Positions 1 to 7,430 of a stretch of 64,000 nucleotides of DNA are shown here, piece after piece; within the stretch, counting starts at the first letter, position 1; the number at the start of each line of letters is the position of its first letter. This DNA comes from Acrocarpospora pleiomorpha. Lineage in GTDB: Bacteria > Actinomycetota > Actinomycetes > Streptosporangiales > Streptosporangiaceae. The position numbers were made by a program, and so were the translations under genes. The stretch spans positions 1 to 64,000 of the forward strand of contig NZ_BLAF01000008.1 in the NCBI RefSeq assembly GCF_009687885.1, written 5' to 3'. The notes beneath the pieces were generated by a model, which was not told the DNA's origin, searched no databases, and worked only from the letters and a program-made list of their open reading frames with translations.

Positions 1-1
1 G

Positions 2-373
2 AGCCCCGAGGGAAAACAAAGGGTGGGTGGGTGGGAAAAATCCCCCCGAGACAACGACACATTGTGGATTGCCTCGGGTCAAACCTGGTCGGTGACCTTG
101 CACCATCCGGGTGATCCAGGTGACCGCGCCGGCGCAAGCCGTACCGGAGATGGAACGGTTCGCAGTCCGATGCCGGGAACCGTGCTCGTGGTGAAAGCCG
201 CCGTCGGGGACCAAGTCCAAGCCGGGCAGCCACTGCTGATCGTGGAGGCGATGAAGATGGAGCACACCGTAACCGCGCCCATCGCGGGCGTCATCGCCGA
301 ACTTCCCGTCCGCGCGGGCCAGCAGGTCGCCATGGACGCGATGCTGGCCGCCATCACCCCCGAGGAGGCCTGA
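2..373 (+). CDS. Biotin carboxyl-carrier (C-terminal) part of an acyl-CoA carboxylase alpha subunit, cut by the left edge
   Basis: The frame is open to the window edge, so only about the last 120 residues are present. They contain the biotinyl motif EAMKMEH (target Lys codon at 254-256) inside the usual PMPGTV...G lipoyl/biotinyl fold, the end of the alpha subunit of acetyl-, propionyl- or methylcrotonyl-CoA carboxylases. The stop overlaps the start of the HMG-CoA lyase gene by one base (TGATG), and an acyl-CoA dehydrogenase follows, so a methylcrotonyl-CoA carboxylase role in leucine breakdown is the best inference. The first roughly 45 bases read as an unusual, G- and A-rich sequence that does not look like the rest of the gene, and may be poor assembly at a contig end. 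Confidence 0.85.
   Translation, partial: SPEGKQRVGGWEKSPRDNDTLWIASGQTWSVTLHHPGDPGDRAGASRTGDGTVRSPMPGTVLVVKAAVGDQVQAGQPLLIVEAMKMEHTVTAPIAGVIAELPVRAGQQVAMDAMLAAITPEEA
21..35 (+). other. G-quadruplex-type run (four GGG tracts with single-T loops)
   Basis: Bases 21-35 are GGGTGGGTGGGTGGG, the textbook sequence for an intramolecular parallel G-quadruplex, followed by an A-run and a C-run. It lies inside the carboxylase frame at the very edge of the window. It may be real or may be an assembly artefact; sequencing commonly breaks at such motifs. Confidence 0.4.
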
Positions 374-1281
374 TGCACCGCATCGACGGACTACCCGACC
401 ACGTGACCATCTACGAAGTCGGCCCAAGGGACGGCCTCCAGAACGAGGCGGCCATCCTCCCGGTCGACGTCAAAGCCGAATTCGTCGAACGCCTCGTGGA
501 CGCCGGGCTCACCACCATCGAGACGACCAGTTTCGTGCACCCCACCTGGGTCCCCCAACTCGCGGACGCCGCCGACCTGCTGACCCGCATCGAACGCCGC
601 CCCGGCATCCGCTACCCCGTGCTCGTCCCCAACGAACGCGGCCTCGACCGGGCCCTCGAACACGGCGTCACCGAGATCGCGATCTTCGGCAGCGCCACCG
701 AGACTTTCGCCCAGCGCAACCTCAACCGCACCATCGACTCCCAGTTCGAGATGTTCGCCCCCGTCGTGTCGCGCGCGCTGGAAAGCGGCGTCCGGGTCCG
801 CGCCTACGTGTCGATGTGCTTCGGCGACCCCTGGGAGGGCCCGGTGCCGATCGCGAAGGTCGTCGAGGTCGGCATGCGCCTGCTCGACCTGGGCTGCTTC
901 GAACTCTCCCTCGGCGACACCATCGGCGTCGGCACCCCCGGCCACGCCCGCGCCCTCATCGAGTCCTTCCCGTGCGGCCCTGGCCCGCTAGCCGTGCACT
1001 TCCACGACACCTACGGCCAGGCGCTCGCCAACACCCTCGAAGCCCTGCGCTGCGGCGTCACCGTCGTCGACGCCGCGGCGGGCGGCATCGGCGGTTGTCC
1101 GTACGCGGAGAGTGCCACCGGCAACCTCGCCACCGAAGACCTGGTCTGGATGCTGCACGGCCTCGGCGTCGAAACCGGCGTCGACCTCGGCTCCCTGGTC
1201 GACACCTCCACCTGGCTGGCGAAGCGGCTCGGCCGCCCCAGCCCCTCCTCCGTCGTCCGCGCCCTCTCCAAGGAGCCGTGA
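373..1281 (+). CDS. mvaB: Hydroxymethylglutaryl-CoA lyase
   Basis: 302 residues, full length for the family. HMG-CoA lyase cleaves 3-hydroxy-3-methylglutaryl-CoA to acetyl-CoA and acetoacetate, the last step of leucine degradation. The TIM-barrel start EVGPRDGLQNE (substrate/metal site) is at residues 15-25, and the active-site cysteine signature GGIGGCPYAESATGN lies near residue 237. The metal-binding HFHDTYGQ motif is near residue 210. It overlaps the carboxylase gene upstream by one base and the acyl-CoA dehydrogenase downstream by one base, so the three form one translationally coupled liu-type operon. Confidence 0.95.
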   Translation: MHRIDGLPDHVTIYEVGPRDGLQNEAAILPVDVKAEFVERLVDAGLTTIETTSFVHPTWVPQLADAADLLTRIERRPGIRYPVLVPNERGLDRALEHGVTEIAIFGSATETFAQRNLNRTIDSQFEMFAPVVSRALESGVRVRAYVSMCFGDPWEGPVPIAKVVEVGMRLLDLGCFELSLGDTIGVGTPGHARALIESFPCGPGPLAVHFHDTYGQALANTLEALRCGVTVVDAAAGGIGGCPYAESATGNLATEDLVWMLHGLGVETGVDLGSLVDTSTWLAKRLGRPSPSSVVRALSKEP

Positions 1282-2432
1282 TGCTCACCGACGAATACGA
1301 TGACCTGCGCAAATCCGTCGAGTCCTTCGCTCGCGAGGTGGTCGCCCCGGTGATCGGCGACTTGTACGAGCGGGGGGAGTTCCCATACGAGATCATCCGC
1401 AAGATGGGCGCGATGGGCCTGTTCGGCCTGCCGATCCCGGAGGAGCACGGCGGCATGGGCGGCGACTACTTCGCCCTCTGCCTGGCCCTGGAGGAACTCG
1501 CCCGGGTGGACTCCTCGGTGGCGATCACGCTGGAGGCCGGGGTCTCCCTGGGCGCGATGCCGCTGCTGAGATTCGGCACCGACGAGCAGCGGTCCCACTG
1601 GCTACCCGCGCTCGCCGCCGGGGAGAAGCTCGGCGCGTTCGGCCTCACCGAACCCGGAGGCGGCTCCGACGTGCCCGGCGGCATGCGGACCACCGCCACC
1701 CTGGACGGCGGCGAATGGGTGATCAACGGCTCGAAGGCGTTCATCACCAACGCCGGCACCGCCATCACCGGCTTCGTCGCCGTGGCCGCCATCACCGGCC
1801 GCCGCGCGGACGGCCGCCCCGAGATCTCCACGATCATCGTCCCGTCCGGCACCCCCGGCTTCACCTTCTCCGAGAAGTATTCCAAGGTCGGCTGGTCGGC
1901 CAGCGACACCCGCGAACTCGCCTTCACCGACTGCCGCGTCCCCGCCGCCAACCTGCTCGGCGAGCGCGGCCGCGGCTACGCCCAGTTCCTGCAAACCCTC
2001 GACGAGGGCAGGATCGCCATCGCCGCCCTCTCCGTCGGCCTCGCCCAGGGCTGCGTCGACGAATCCCTGCGCTACGCCCACGAGCGGCACGCCTTCGGCC
2101 GCGCGATCGGCGGCTACCAGGCCATCCAGTTCAAGATCGCCGACATGGAAGTCCGCACCCACACCGCCCGCCTCGCCTACTACCACGCCGCCGACCGCAT
2201 GCGCTCCGGCCTCCCCTTCAAGAAGGAGGCCGCCATCGCCAAACTCGCCTCCTCCAACGCGGCCATGGACAACGCCCGCGACGCCACCCAGATCTTCGGC
2301 GGCTACGGCTTCATGAACGAGTACCCAGTCGCCCGCTTCTACCGCGACGCCAAGATCCTCGAAATCGGCGAGGGCACCAGCGAGGTCCAACGCATGCTCA
2401 TAGCCCGCGAACTCGGCCTGTCCGGCCTCTGA
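1281..2432 (+). CDS. Acyl-CoA dehydrogenase (short/branched-chain type)
   Basis: 383 residues. The ATG shares its A with the preceding TGA, which fixes the start; longer upstream readings are another frame of the lyase gene. It oxidises an acyl-CoA to the 2-enoyl-CoA, passing electrons to ETF via FAD. The motifs LTEPGGGSD (FAD/substrate, about residue 116), RIAIAALSVGLAQG and FGGYGF are present. The C-terminal EIGEGTSEVQR carries the Glu used as catalytic base in short-, medium- and short/branched-chain enzymes; isovaleryl-CoA dehydrogenases typically have a different residue there. Despite the leucine-operon setting, the substrate may therefore be another branched acyl-CoA. Confidence 0.93.
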   Translation: MLTDEYDDLRKSVESFAREVVAPVIGDLYERGEFPYEIIRKMGAMGLFGLPIPEEHGGMGGDYFALCLALEELARVDSSVAITLEAGVSLGAMPLLRFGTDEQRSHWLPALAAGEKLGAFGLTEPGGGSDVPGGMRTTATLDGGEWVINGSKAFITNAGTAITGFVAVAAITGRRADGRPEISTIIVPSGTPGFTFSEKYSKVGWSASDTRELAFTDCRVPAANLLGERGRGYAQFLQTLDEGRIAIAALSVGLAQGCVDESLRYAHERHAFGRAIGGYQAIQFKIADMEVRTHTARLAYYHAADRMRSGLPFKKEAAIAKLASSNAAMDNARDATQIFGGYGFMNEYPVARFYRDAKILEIGEGTSEVQRMLIARELGLSGL

Positions 2433-2715
2433 TGGCCAGCACCATGCAGACCGCCGCGACGCCAAGACAGCTGAACACGACCGGATTCACGTACCAAGGC
2501 ACAAGATCGGTGGCACCACCATCGCTCCAACGGCACTGATGCCTCAGGGGAACCCAGGACCAACTGGTCGCTGGGAACGCCAGAGGCTTATCGGCGCAGT
2601 ACTCGCTGGTAGCTCGCAGCTCAAGGAAGCCACCGACCCAGAAACCATAGAGGTAGGTCACGGCAGCGGCGACCAGCGCGAGCAACAATCCGCCGAAGTA
2701 AACGCCAATTCTCAC
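2398..2715 (-). CDS. Small two-helix membrane protein, function unknown
   Basis: 105 residues from a GTG at 2715, chosen because GAAAGGGG lies about 9 bases upstream; a longer reading from 2934 has no protein-like N-terminus. The first helix (VYFGGLLLALVAAAVTYLYG, residues 4-23) and a second near the C-terminus (FSCLGVAAVCMVLAI) flank a roughly 45-residue loop with two cysteines and several Trp, probably extracellular. I do not recognise the family beyond its being a typical actinobacterial hypothetical. It converges with the acyl-CoA dehydrogenase and overlaps it by 35 bases. Confidence 0.65.
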   Translation of the reverse strand: MRIGVYFGGLLLALVAAAVTYLYGFWVGGFLELRATSEYCADKPLAFPATSWSWVPLRHQCRWSDGGATDLVPWYVNPVVFSCLGVAAVCMVLAIRGRTGRVRGL

Positions 2716-3009
2716 GCTCGGTAGCCCCTTTCTCACCCCAGCTGGCGCTGTGATCAGTAGAGCGATCCTCCCTTTGTTCAGATACCGAGAGGCCCAGCTG
2801 CACGAAATCTCGGCATTCTCTCCCTGAGGACACCACATCACTGTGCTTGGCTTGCCCGTGATCGAGACCAGCAACCTCCGTTCTAACCCGGCGGGCTCCC
2901 TAGCAGGGGAACGGACATGGCCCGGAGTGAGCATGGGCCGAGAAATCCCGGAGACCAGAGTGACGACACTGGCGAAAGGGAGAAAGCCGGAAGGGGGTGC
3001 TCAGCGAAG

Positions 3010-3612
3010 GTGCGGGCTCGCATGAGAACGCTCGGGAATCGGTCGATGGCACTGGTGGCGACTCTGCTGGCAGCAGGGTCGGGGTGCGGGATCCCGGCCA
3101 GTGTCACCGCCCTGACGTGCATCGGCGACCCGACTGAGCCCATGTTGCAGCGAGTGCTCCAGGAGCCCATCCGCCACCAAGTTCCTGCCGGGGCCTTTCC
3201 GCGCTCGACGGACTCGGAGCAGCTCGCCTGTATGGACGACGACCTCATCGGAGAGGTCGAGTTGTCCTACCAGTTCTTCGGTTCTCCTCGTGACGTGGTC
3301 GCGTTCTACAAGGAGCAGGCGGCGGCGGAGGGATGGCGTCTGACCAGGGACGGCTTGCTCAAGTTCGTGCCCAGGCCGGGAAAGAGCGAGAGTTGGCCCA
3401 CGACCACCTGTTTCGCCAAGGACTTGGGTGGGTTCGTCGCGGATCTGCAGGTCAGCTTTGATTACTGGACTCCGGATGTGCGGGAAAACCCATCATTGCA
3501 GAGGTATTGGCGCACCCATCTCGTTCTCGACGTTTGGTGGAAACTGCGCGAACAATGTGGATCTCGAATGGCCATAGGGTGTATGCCGGGAAATGCGGGA
3601 GTGCGGCAATAG
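3010..3612 (+). CDS. Exported protein, probably lipoprotein, function unknown
   Basis: 200 residues from GTG 3010, which has GGAAGGGGG 11 bases upstream; ATG 3022 is an equally possible start. An N-terminal Arg-rich segment and a hydrophobic stretch (SMALVATLLAAGSG) end at a Cys, giving a weak lipobox. The mature part contains a segment like a phage/lipoprotein globular domain (SPRDVVAFYKEQAAAEGWRL) of the type that compares two time points or ligands in many actinobacterial lipoproteins; no specific family is recognised. It resembles in style the exported proteins at 30.5, 32.2 and 32.8 kb. Confidence 0.6.
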   Translation: MRARMRTLGNRSMALVATLLAAGSGCGIPASVTALTCIGDPTEPMLQRVLQEPIRHQVPAGAFPRSTDSEQLACMDDDLIGEVELSYQFFGSPRDVVAFYKEQAAAEGWRLTRDGLLKFVPRPGKSESWPTTTCFAKDLGGFVADLQVSFDYWTPDVRENPSLQRYWRTHLVLDVWWKLREQCGSRMAIGCMPGNAGVRQ

Positions 3613-3761
3613 GCGCAGTCGAGCTGACCTCATTCCATGCGGCCTTACCGTGCCACCTGCCCGCCAGCGATAGCGGTCAGCCACGGGCAGGACTCAGCCG
3701 CCTCTGACTGGCAGCTCAGCTGTGTAGGTGGCAAGTGCACCAGCAGGTTAGTCTCCCGGCT

Positions 3762-4127
3762 ATGAAGCGATCTCCACTGATCACGCACATCTCTTGGGGC
3801 CGCATGGTTGTCGAGGGGGTGGGTCAAGGAAAGGACTTCAAGCTGTACCCGGGTGGTGGTCGGGCCTGGGACTGGAACGAGACGGGTACACGTCACAGTC
3901 CGGGCATCCAGCCCGCCGATGTCAGCGAGCTGCTTGACCACGGTAGCGAGGTGGTTGTCCTCTCACGAGGAATGGACTTGGTCCTTCAGACATGCCCGGA
4001 GACTCTGGACTTGCTGAAGCAGAAGGGCATCGAGGTCTTCGTGGAGGAGACGAGGGCCGCGGTTGAGCGGTACAACGCGTTGGCTGAGACGACCCCGGTA
4101 GGGGGTCTGTTCCACTCGACATGCTGA
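3762..4127 (+). CDS. Mth938/AAMDC-like domain protein
   Basis: 121 residues from ATG 3762. The sequence ITHISWGRM, then KDFKLYPGGGRAWDWNETGT, then VVLSRGMDLVLQTCPETL and the end PVGGLFHSTC match the small Mth938-like (AAMDC) fold that occurs across bacteria, archaea and animals. Its biochemical role is unknown; in bacteria it is a stand-alone cytosolic protein. It is monocistronic here, with a small GC hairpin just after the stop. Confidence 0.8.
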   Translation: MKRSPLITHISWGRMVVEGVGQGKDFKLYPGGGRAWDWNETGTRHSPGIQPADVSELLDHGSEVVVLSRGMDLVLQTCPETLDLLKQKGIEVFVEETRAAVERYNALAETTPVGGLFHSTC

Positions 4128-4133
4128 CCCGCG

Positions 4134-4146
4134 CACGCTGCGTGCA
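4134..4146. terminator. Short GC hairpin after the Mth938-like gene
   Basis: GCACG and CGTGC pair across a three-base loop seven bases after the stop codon. There is no T-run, so this is a weak candidate terminator or transcript-end stabiliser. Confidence 0.3.
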
Positions 4147-4338
4147 CCGGTCAAGAACGCGGTCGCCGACCTGGATCACCTGATCGGGAGTCTCGGCAGG
4201 GATTGAGGTGAGCTCGTCTCGGTCTGGCCCTGGGTCCGCATTAATAAAGGATGAGAATACGATCAAGACCACGAGCATGCCCTGGTACGGGTGGTTGGCT
4301 GGGCTGGGGGCCAGTTAACCGGATGAAAGGGCATTTTC

Positions 4339-4764
4339 GTGGATAAGAACGTCACGCGTCGGCACGCGATCAGTGTGGCCGCACTCGCTGGGGCCGGGGT
4401 CGCCGTGGCGGCCTGTTCCGGCGGCGGCGACACCACCGCCGCGCCCGCCGCACCCGCCGGGTCTTCCGCGCCCGCCGCTGGGGGAGGAGCCCTGACGACC
4501 ACGGCCGAGGTACCTGTCGGCGGCGGCGTCATTCTGGGCGAGGTTGTCGTCGTGCAGCCGGAGGCGGGGACTTTCAAGGGCTTCAGCCCGACCTGTACCC
4601 ATCAGGGCTGCAAGGTGACCAGTGTCGCCGACAGCCAGATCGTGTGCCCGTGCCACGGCTCGCAATTCTCCATCGCCGACGGCTCGGTCACCTCAGGCCC
4701 GGCGACCACCCCACTCCCCGAGGTTCCGATCAAGGTAGACGGGACCAACATCACCTTGGCGTAA
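4339..4764 (+). CDS. Tat-exported Rieske [2Fe-2S] protein
   Basis: 141 residues from GTG 4339, with GAAAGGG upstream. An RR-containing signal (TRRHAISVAALAGAG) ends in VAAC, a Tat-type lipoprotein signal, followed by an Ala/Gly/Pro-rich linker. The Rieske ligands are in CTHQGC and CPCHGS (about residues 87 and 106), so a [2Fe-2S] cluster bound by two Cys and two His is expected. Such stand-alone Rieske lipoproteins are widespread in actinomycetes and are thought to act in electron transfer at the membrane; the partner is not evident. A strong hairpin follows. Confidence 0.9.
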   Translation: MDKNVTRRHAISVAALAGAGVAVAACSGGGDTTAAPAAPAGSSAPAAGGGALTTTAEVPVGGGVILGEVVVVQPEAGTFKGFSPTCTHQGCKVTSVADSQIVCPCHGSQFSIADGSVTSGPATTPLPEVPIKVDGTNITLA

Positions 4765-4791
4765 GCAGGGACACCTCCGAGTGCCGTCAAG

Positions 4792-4839
4792 ACCTGGGGC
4801 TCTGCCGTACACCTCCGCGTGCCCGGCAGAGCCCCAGGT
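4792..4839. terminator. Strong inverted repeat, likely bidirectional terminator
   Basis: ACCTGGGGCTCTGCCG (4792-4807) pairs perfectly with 4824-4839 across a 16-base loop. It lies between the plus-strand Rieske gene and the minus-strand secreted-protein gene that ends at 4914, so it can end both transcripts. There is no T-run, as is usual in actinomycetes. Confidence 0.8.
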
Positions 4840-4913
4840 GGTTGCTCTGTGACCGCACACCGCCGGCACGGCTCGAAGCCGCGGGTGCCTGGCATGCGGC
4901 CGATCGGTGAGGG

Positions 4914-5267
4914 TCAGCAGAGAACCGTTGTGTCGTACGACGCGAAGGGCCAGCTGTAGGCGGCCTTGTCCCAGGTCCGGCCGCTGCCGAGACGGTAGCA
5001 CTCGGTGTCGGGCGCGTTGTTCCAGATGATCTTGATGTTGTGGGCGAACGGGCAGTTGTTGAAGATCACGACGTGGTTGAAGGTGCGCACGTCGATCCTT
5101 ATGCAGGTCGGGAAGGCTCGCAGCGCGGACGTGGCTTGCAGCGAGGACGTGGCCGCGCTTGGCATCGCCGCGGAGGTGGCCGACGCGGGCGTACCCGTGG
5201 CGAAAGTCACGGCTCCCGCCGCGCAGATACCCGCGGCGATAGCGGCGATTCGCGTCATTTTGCCCAT
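4914..5267 (-). CDS. Small secreted four-cysteine protein with tendamistat-like cysteine spacing
   Basis: 117 residues; AAAGGAGA lies a few bases before ATG 5267. A Sec signal peptide (about residues 1-30, ending ASA) precedes a short Ala/Ser-rich segment and a mature domain of about 65 residues with cysteines at 55, 72, 90 and 117. The spacing C-x16-C-x17-C-x26-C nearly equals that of tendamistat-family alpha-amylase inhibitors (x15, x17, x27, with disulphides 1-2 and 3-4), and the third Cys is followed by Tyr as in tendamistat. The inhibitor Trp-Arg-Tyr triplet is not evident, so an inhibitor-like fold is inferred but not the activity. It is the last of three minus-strand small secreted proteins. 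Confidence 0.8.
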   Translation of the reverse strand: MGKMTRIAAIAAGICAAGAVTFATGTPASATSAAMPSAATSSLQATSALRAFPTCIRIDVRTFNHVVIFNNCPFAHNIKIIWNNAPDTECYRLGSGRTWDKAAYSWPFASYDTTVLC

Positions 5268-5515
5268 AGTGGTCTCCTTTGAGATGAAGTGAGCGATGGC
5301 GGCTGACGGCTCGTTCGTGCTCGTGTGAATCAGCGCGAGCAGCGTGGAGGCGAGCGTGTCGGCCTGGTGGGGTCACCGGCGGCCAGGGAGGTCGGCTCGC
5401 CGGTCACCGTCCGCTGCCAGGAGGACTGTGGCGCTCATCCAGAGCGTCACGAACGTTCAGCCGGGGAGCGGAGGTGTTCAAGGGGTGATGCAGGTACTGC
5501 GGATGTGGCGTGTTC

Positions 5516-5878
5516 CTACGCGGACGTGGTGATCGCGCACGGTGGCGTCGTGCCCGGCTTGATGAGTGCGCGGTCGGCTTCCCGGTAGGCCGGGGGGACG
5601 ATGCCGCGCCCGGCGCACAGCGTGAAAGTCGCTCCCGCGCGGGTCTGGAGGATGACGGCGCAGCCCGGCAGAGGCTGGTTGTCGAAGGATGCGACGGGGT
5701 TGGTAAGTGTCGCGGTTCCCGTACAGCTGTTGTAGATGCGGGCGACGGCGGGCGCCGTGAAGTCGGCGTTTCGGTAGAGGGTCACCTTCCCGCTCGCCGC
5801 GGCGGCGGGGCCCGCCGCGAGCAGCATGTGCAAGCCGACCGCCGCTGTGATGCCTGCCGTCAGGATGGCTCTGTTCAC
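5516..5878 (-). CDS. Small secreted four-cysteine protein, possibly beta/gamma-crystallin-like
   Basis: 120 residues from GTG 5878, which overlaps the stop of the upstream gene (GTGA), so the two are translationally coupled. Residues 1-28 form a signal peptide ending AAAA. The mature part begins KVTLYRNADF, reminiscent of the first strand of microbial beta/gamma-crystallin or peptidase-inhibitor I36 domains, and contains four cysteines spread over about 70 residues. Family assignment is tentative. A longer upstream reading in the same frame only runs antisense-like through the neighbouring gene and is not used. Confidence 0.65.
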   Translation of the reverse strand: MNRAILTAGITAAVGLHMLLAAGPAAAASGKVTLYRNADFTAPAVARIYNSCTGTATLTNPVASFDNQPLPGCAVILQTRAGATFTLCAGRGIVPPAYREADRALIKPGTTPPCAITTSA

Positions 5879-6228
5879 GGGCACCAGCCCGGCTTGGTCT
5901 CGTTCAGGACCAGGTTGTAGACGTGGACGCCGAGCACGGGGAAGCGTTCGCCGTCGCAGAACAGGATGTCGCCCTCGGTGGTGTCGAGCCAGCCCGACCA
6001 TCCGTTGGCGGTGAAGTAGTCGGCCCGTTTGCCCACCGCGTGCACGCCGCTGCAGTAGTACGAGCCTGTGGTGTTGTCACGGAACCGCAGGACCGCCCGG
6101 GACGACTGGCATCCCATGGATGCGGCGACCTGTTCCTGCGTCGCCGACGCGGAAGCCGGCGGTGTGGTGACTATGGCGCATGTGGTGATGAGTGCGGCCG
6201 TGGCCGCCACTCCGAGCAGGGTCTTCAC
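5875..6228 (-). CDS. Small secreted four-cysteine protein, function unknown
   Basis: 117 residues from GTG 6228, with AGGAG 5 bases upstream. It has a clear signal peptide (LLGVAATAALITTCAIVTT, cleaved near ASA), then a mature domain of about 87 residues with four Cys and many aromatic residues. No family recognised. It leads a two-gene coupled unit with the next protein and shares the intergenic region with the divergent XRE operon. Confidence 0.7.
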   Translation of the reverse strand: MKTLLGVAATAALITTCAIVTTPPASASATQEQVAASMGCQSSRAVLRFRDNTTGSYYCSGVHAVGKRADYFTANGWSGWLDTTEGDILFCDGERFPVLGVHVYNLVLNETKPGWCP

Positions 6229-6257
6229 GAGATCTCCTACGCGGTCAAGGTCATTCA

Positions 6258-6421
6258 CATGAGTTGGTTTCGCTTCAATGAGCGTAAACTGACATAACCA
6301 GATCGTCAACTAGTGTGTGGTGAAGACCGATATTTCATACACCTCAGTTCATGGCCACGATACGCCCTCGTCAACTGGCGTGAGTGGAACCGCATCGAGA
6401 CCAGCCGCATGAGTTGTTTCG
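6258..6421. promoter_or_regulatory. Paired direct repeats in the divergent promoter region
   Basis: Two near-identical words occur twice between the secreted-protein gene (start 6228, minus) and the XRE gene (start 6461, plus): CATGAGTTG(G)TTTCG at 6258-6272 and 6408-6421, and TCGTCAACTAGTGTG / TCGTCAACTGGCGTG at 6303-6317 and 6368-6382. GAGTTG in the outer pair is partly complementary to CAACT in the inner pair. One set sits near each start, as expected for operators of a regulator controlling both directions; the XRE protein encoded here is the obvious candidate. Confidence 0.5.
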
Positions 6422-6460
6422 TCTGCTACCGTGGTCGTGTACGGGGGCGAGGAGGTGTGG

Positions 6461-6898
6461 ATGCCCAAAGGCTCAACGGAGGCCGCCCGCACGCTCGCGG
6501 CCAAGCTCAACCACCTGTTCAACACCGTGCGTCCGCGCCAAGGCGGCGAATACACACACGAGGAGGTCGCCGCGGCGCTGCGTGACAGCGGCGGTCCGAC
6601 GATCTCGGCCACCTACGTCTGGCAACTACGCAAAGGGCTGCGCGACAACCCGACCAAGCGTCACCTCGAAGCGCTCGCGGGCTTCTTCGGCGTGCCACCG
6701 GCCTACTTCTTCGACGAGGAGGCCGCCGAGCGCATCGACGCGGAACTCGAGCTCCTCATCGCCTTGCGGGACGCATCGGTCAGACAGATCGCGCTGCGCG
6801 CATCGGGCCTTTCCCCCAAGAGCCTCAACGCCATCACCGAGATGGTCGAGCGGGTACGCGAGTTGGAAGGACTGCCTGACGCGACCAAAGGGGCATAA
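6461..6898 (+). CDS. XRE-type helix-turn-helix regulator
   Basis: 145 residues from ATG 6461, with GAGGAGG five bases upstream. An HTH_XRE fold covers about residues 15-80 (EVAAALRDSGGPTISATYVW followed by QLRKGLRDNPTKRHLEALA), then a short acidic helical tail. It overlaps the next gene by one base (TAATG). In many actinomycetes a regulator of this form is followed by an HExxH protein and a MAB_1171c-type membrane protein exactly as here, so it probably represses or activates this three-gene unit. Confidence 0.85.
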   Translation: MPKGSTEAARTLAAKLNHLFNTVRPRQGGEYTHEEVAAALRDSGGPTISATYVWQLRKGLRDNPTKRHLEALAGFFGVPPAYFFDEEAAERIDAELELLIALRDASVRQIALRASGLSPKSLNAITEMVERVRELEGLPDATKGA

Positions 6899-7428
6899 TG
6901 TCCGCAGTTCCGTTCAGACGCCTGCGCCGCCGCTGTGAGGCCAGGCTGGACAAACTGCCACTGCCGGAGCCTTTCACCGCCGAGGCACTGTGCACGCAGG
7001 TGGCCGCCCAGCGCGGACGGCCCATCCTGCTCCTGCCGATGACACGCAGCTCTGGTGTGTGCGGCATGTGGGTGTCAGCCGGAGACAGTGACCTCATCTT
7101 TTACGATCAGGCCACGACCACTCCCCATCAGCAGCACATCATCCTGCACGAGCTCAGCCACCTGCTGTGCGACCACTACCCTTCCGGCCTCACCGGCCCT
7201 GACCAGTGGCGGCGATTACTCCCGGACCTCGATCCTCAGATGGTGCACCGCGTCCTGGGGCGCACGACGTACACCGATGTCGAGGAGCAGGAAGCCGAGC
7301 TGCTGGCCTCGCTCATCCAAGCTCGCGCGGGGAAGCTCGCCGCACTCGAGGTCGTCGCCGAGACCAACGCGCTGACCGGACGCATCAAGGCCCTGCTCGA
7401 CTGGTCCGACTCCGAGCGGCCCTCCTGA
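6898..7428 (+). CDS. ImmA/IrrE-like putative metallopeptidase
   Basis: 176 residues. Contains HELSHLLCDH near residue 82, an HExxH zinc-protease signature, in the context (IILHELSHLL) usual for ImmA/IrrE (Peptidase_M78-like) proteins that cleave or pair with XRE regulators. It is coupled to the XRE gene upstream (one-base overlap) and is followed after 2 bases by the membrane protein gene. By analogy with ImmA-ImmR and IrrE-DdrO it could inactivate the XRE repressor on a signal; that is inference. Confidence 0.8.
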   Translation: MSAVPFRRLRRRCEARLDKLPLPEPFTAEALCTQVAAQRGRPILLLPMTRSSGVCGMWVSAGDSDLIFYDQATTTPHQQHIILHELSHLLCDHYPSGLTGPDQWRRLLPDLDPQMVHRVLGRTTYTDVEEQEAELLASLIQARAGKLAALEVVAETNALTGRIKALLDWSDSERPS

Positions 7429-7430
7429 CC

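Noticed and set aside
816-1280. Longer N-terminal extension of the acyl-CoA dehydrogenase
   Set aside because: It is another frame of the HMG-CoA lyase gene; the ATG overlapping the lyase stop gives a normal-length enzyme.
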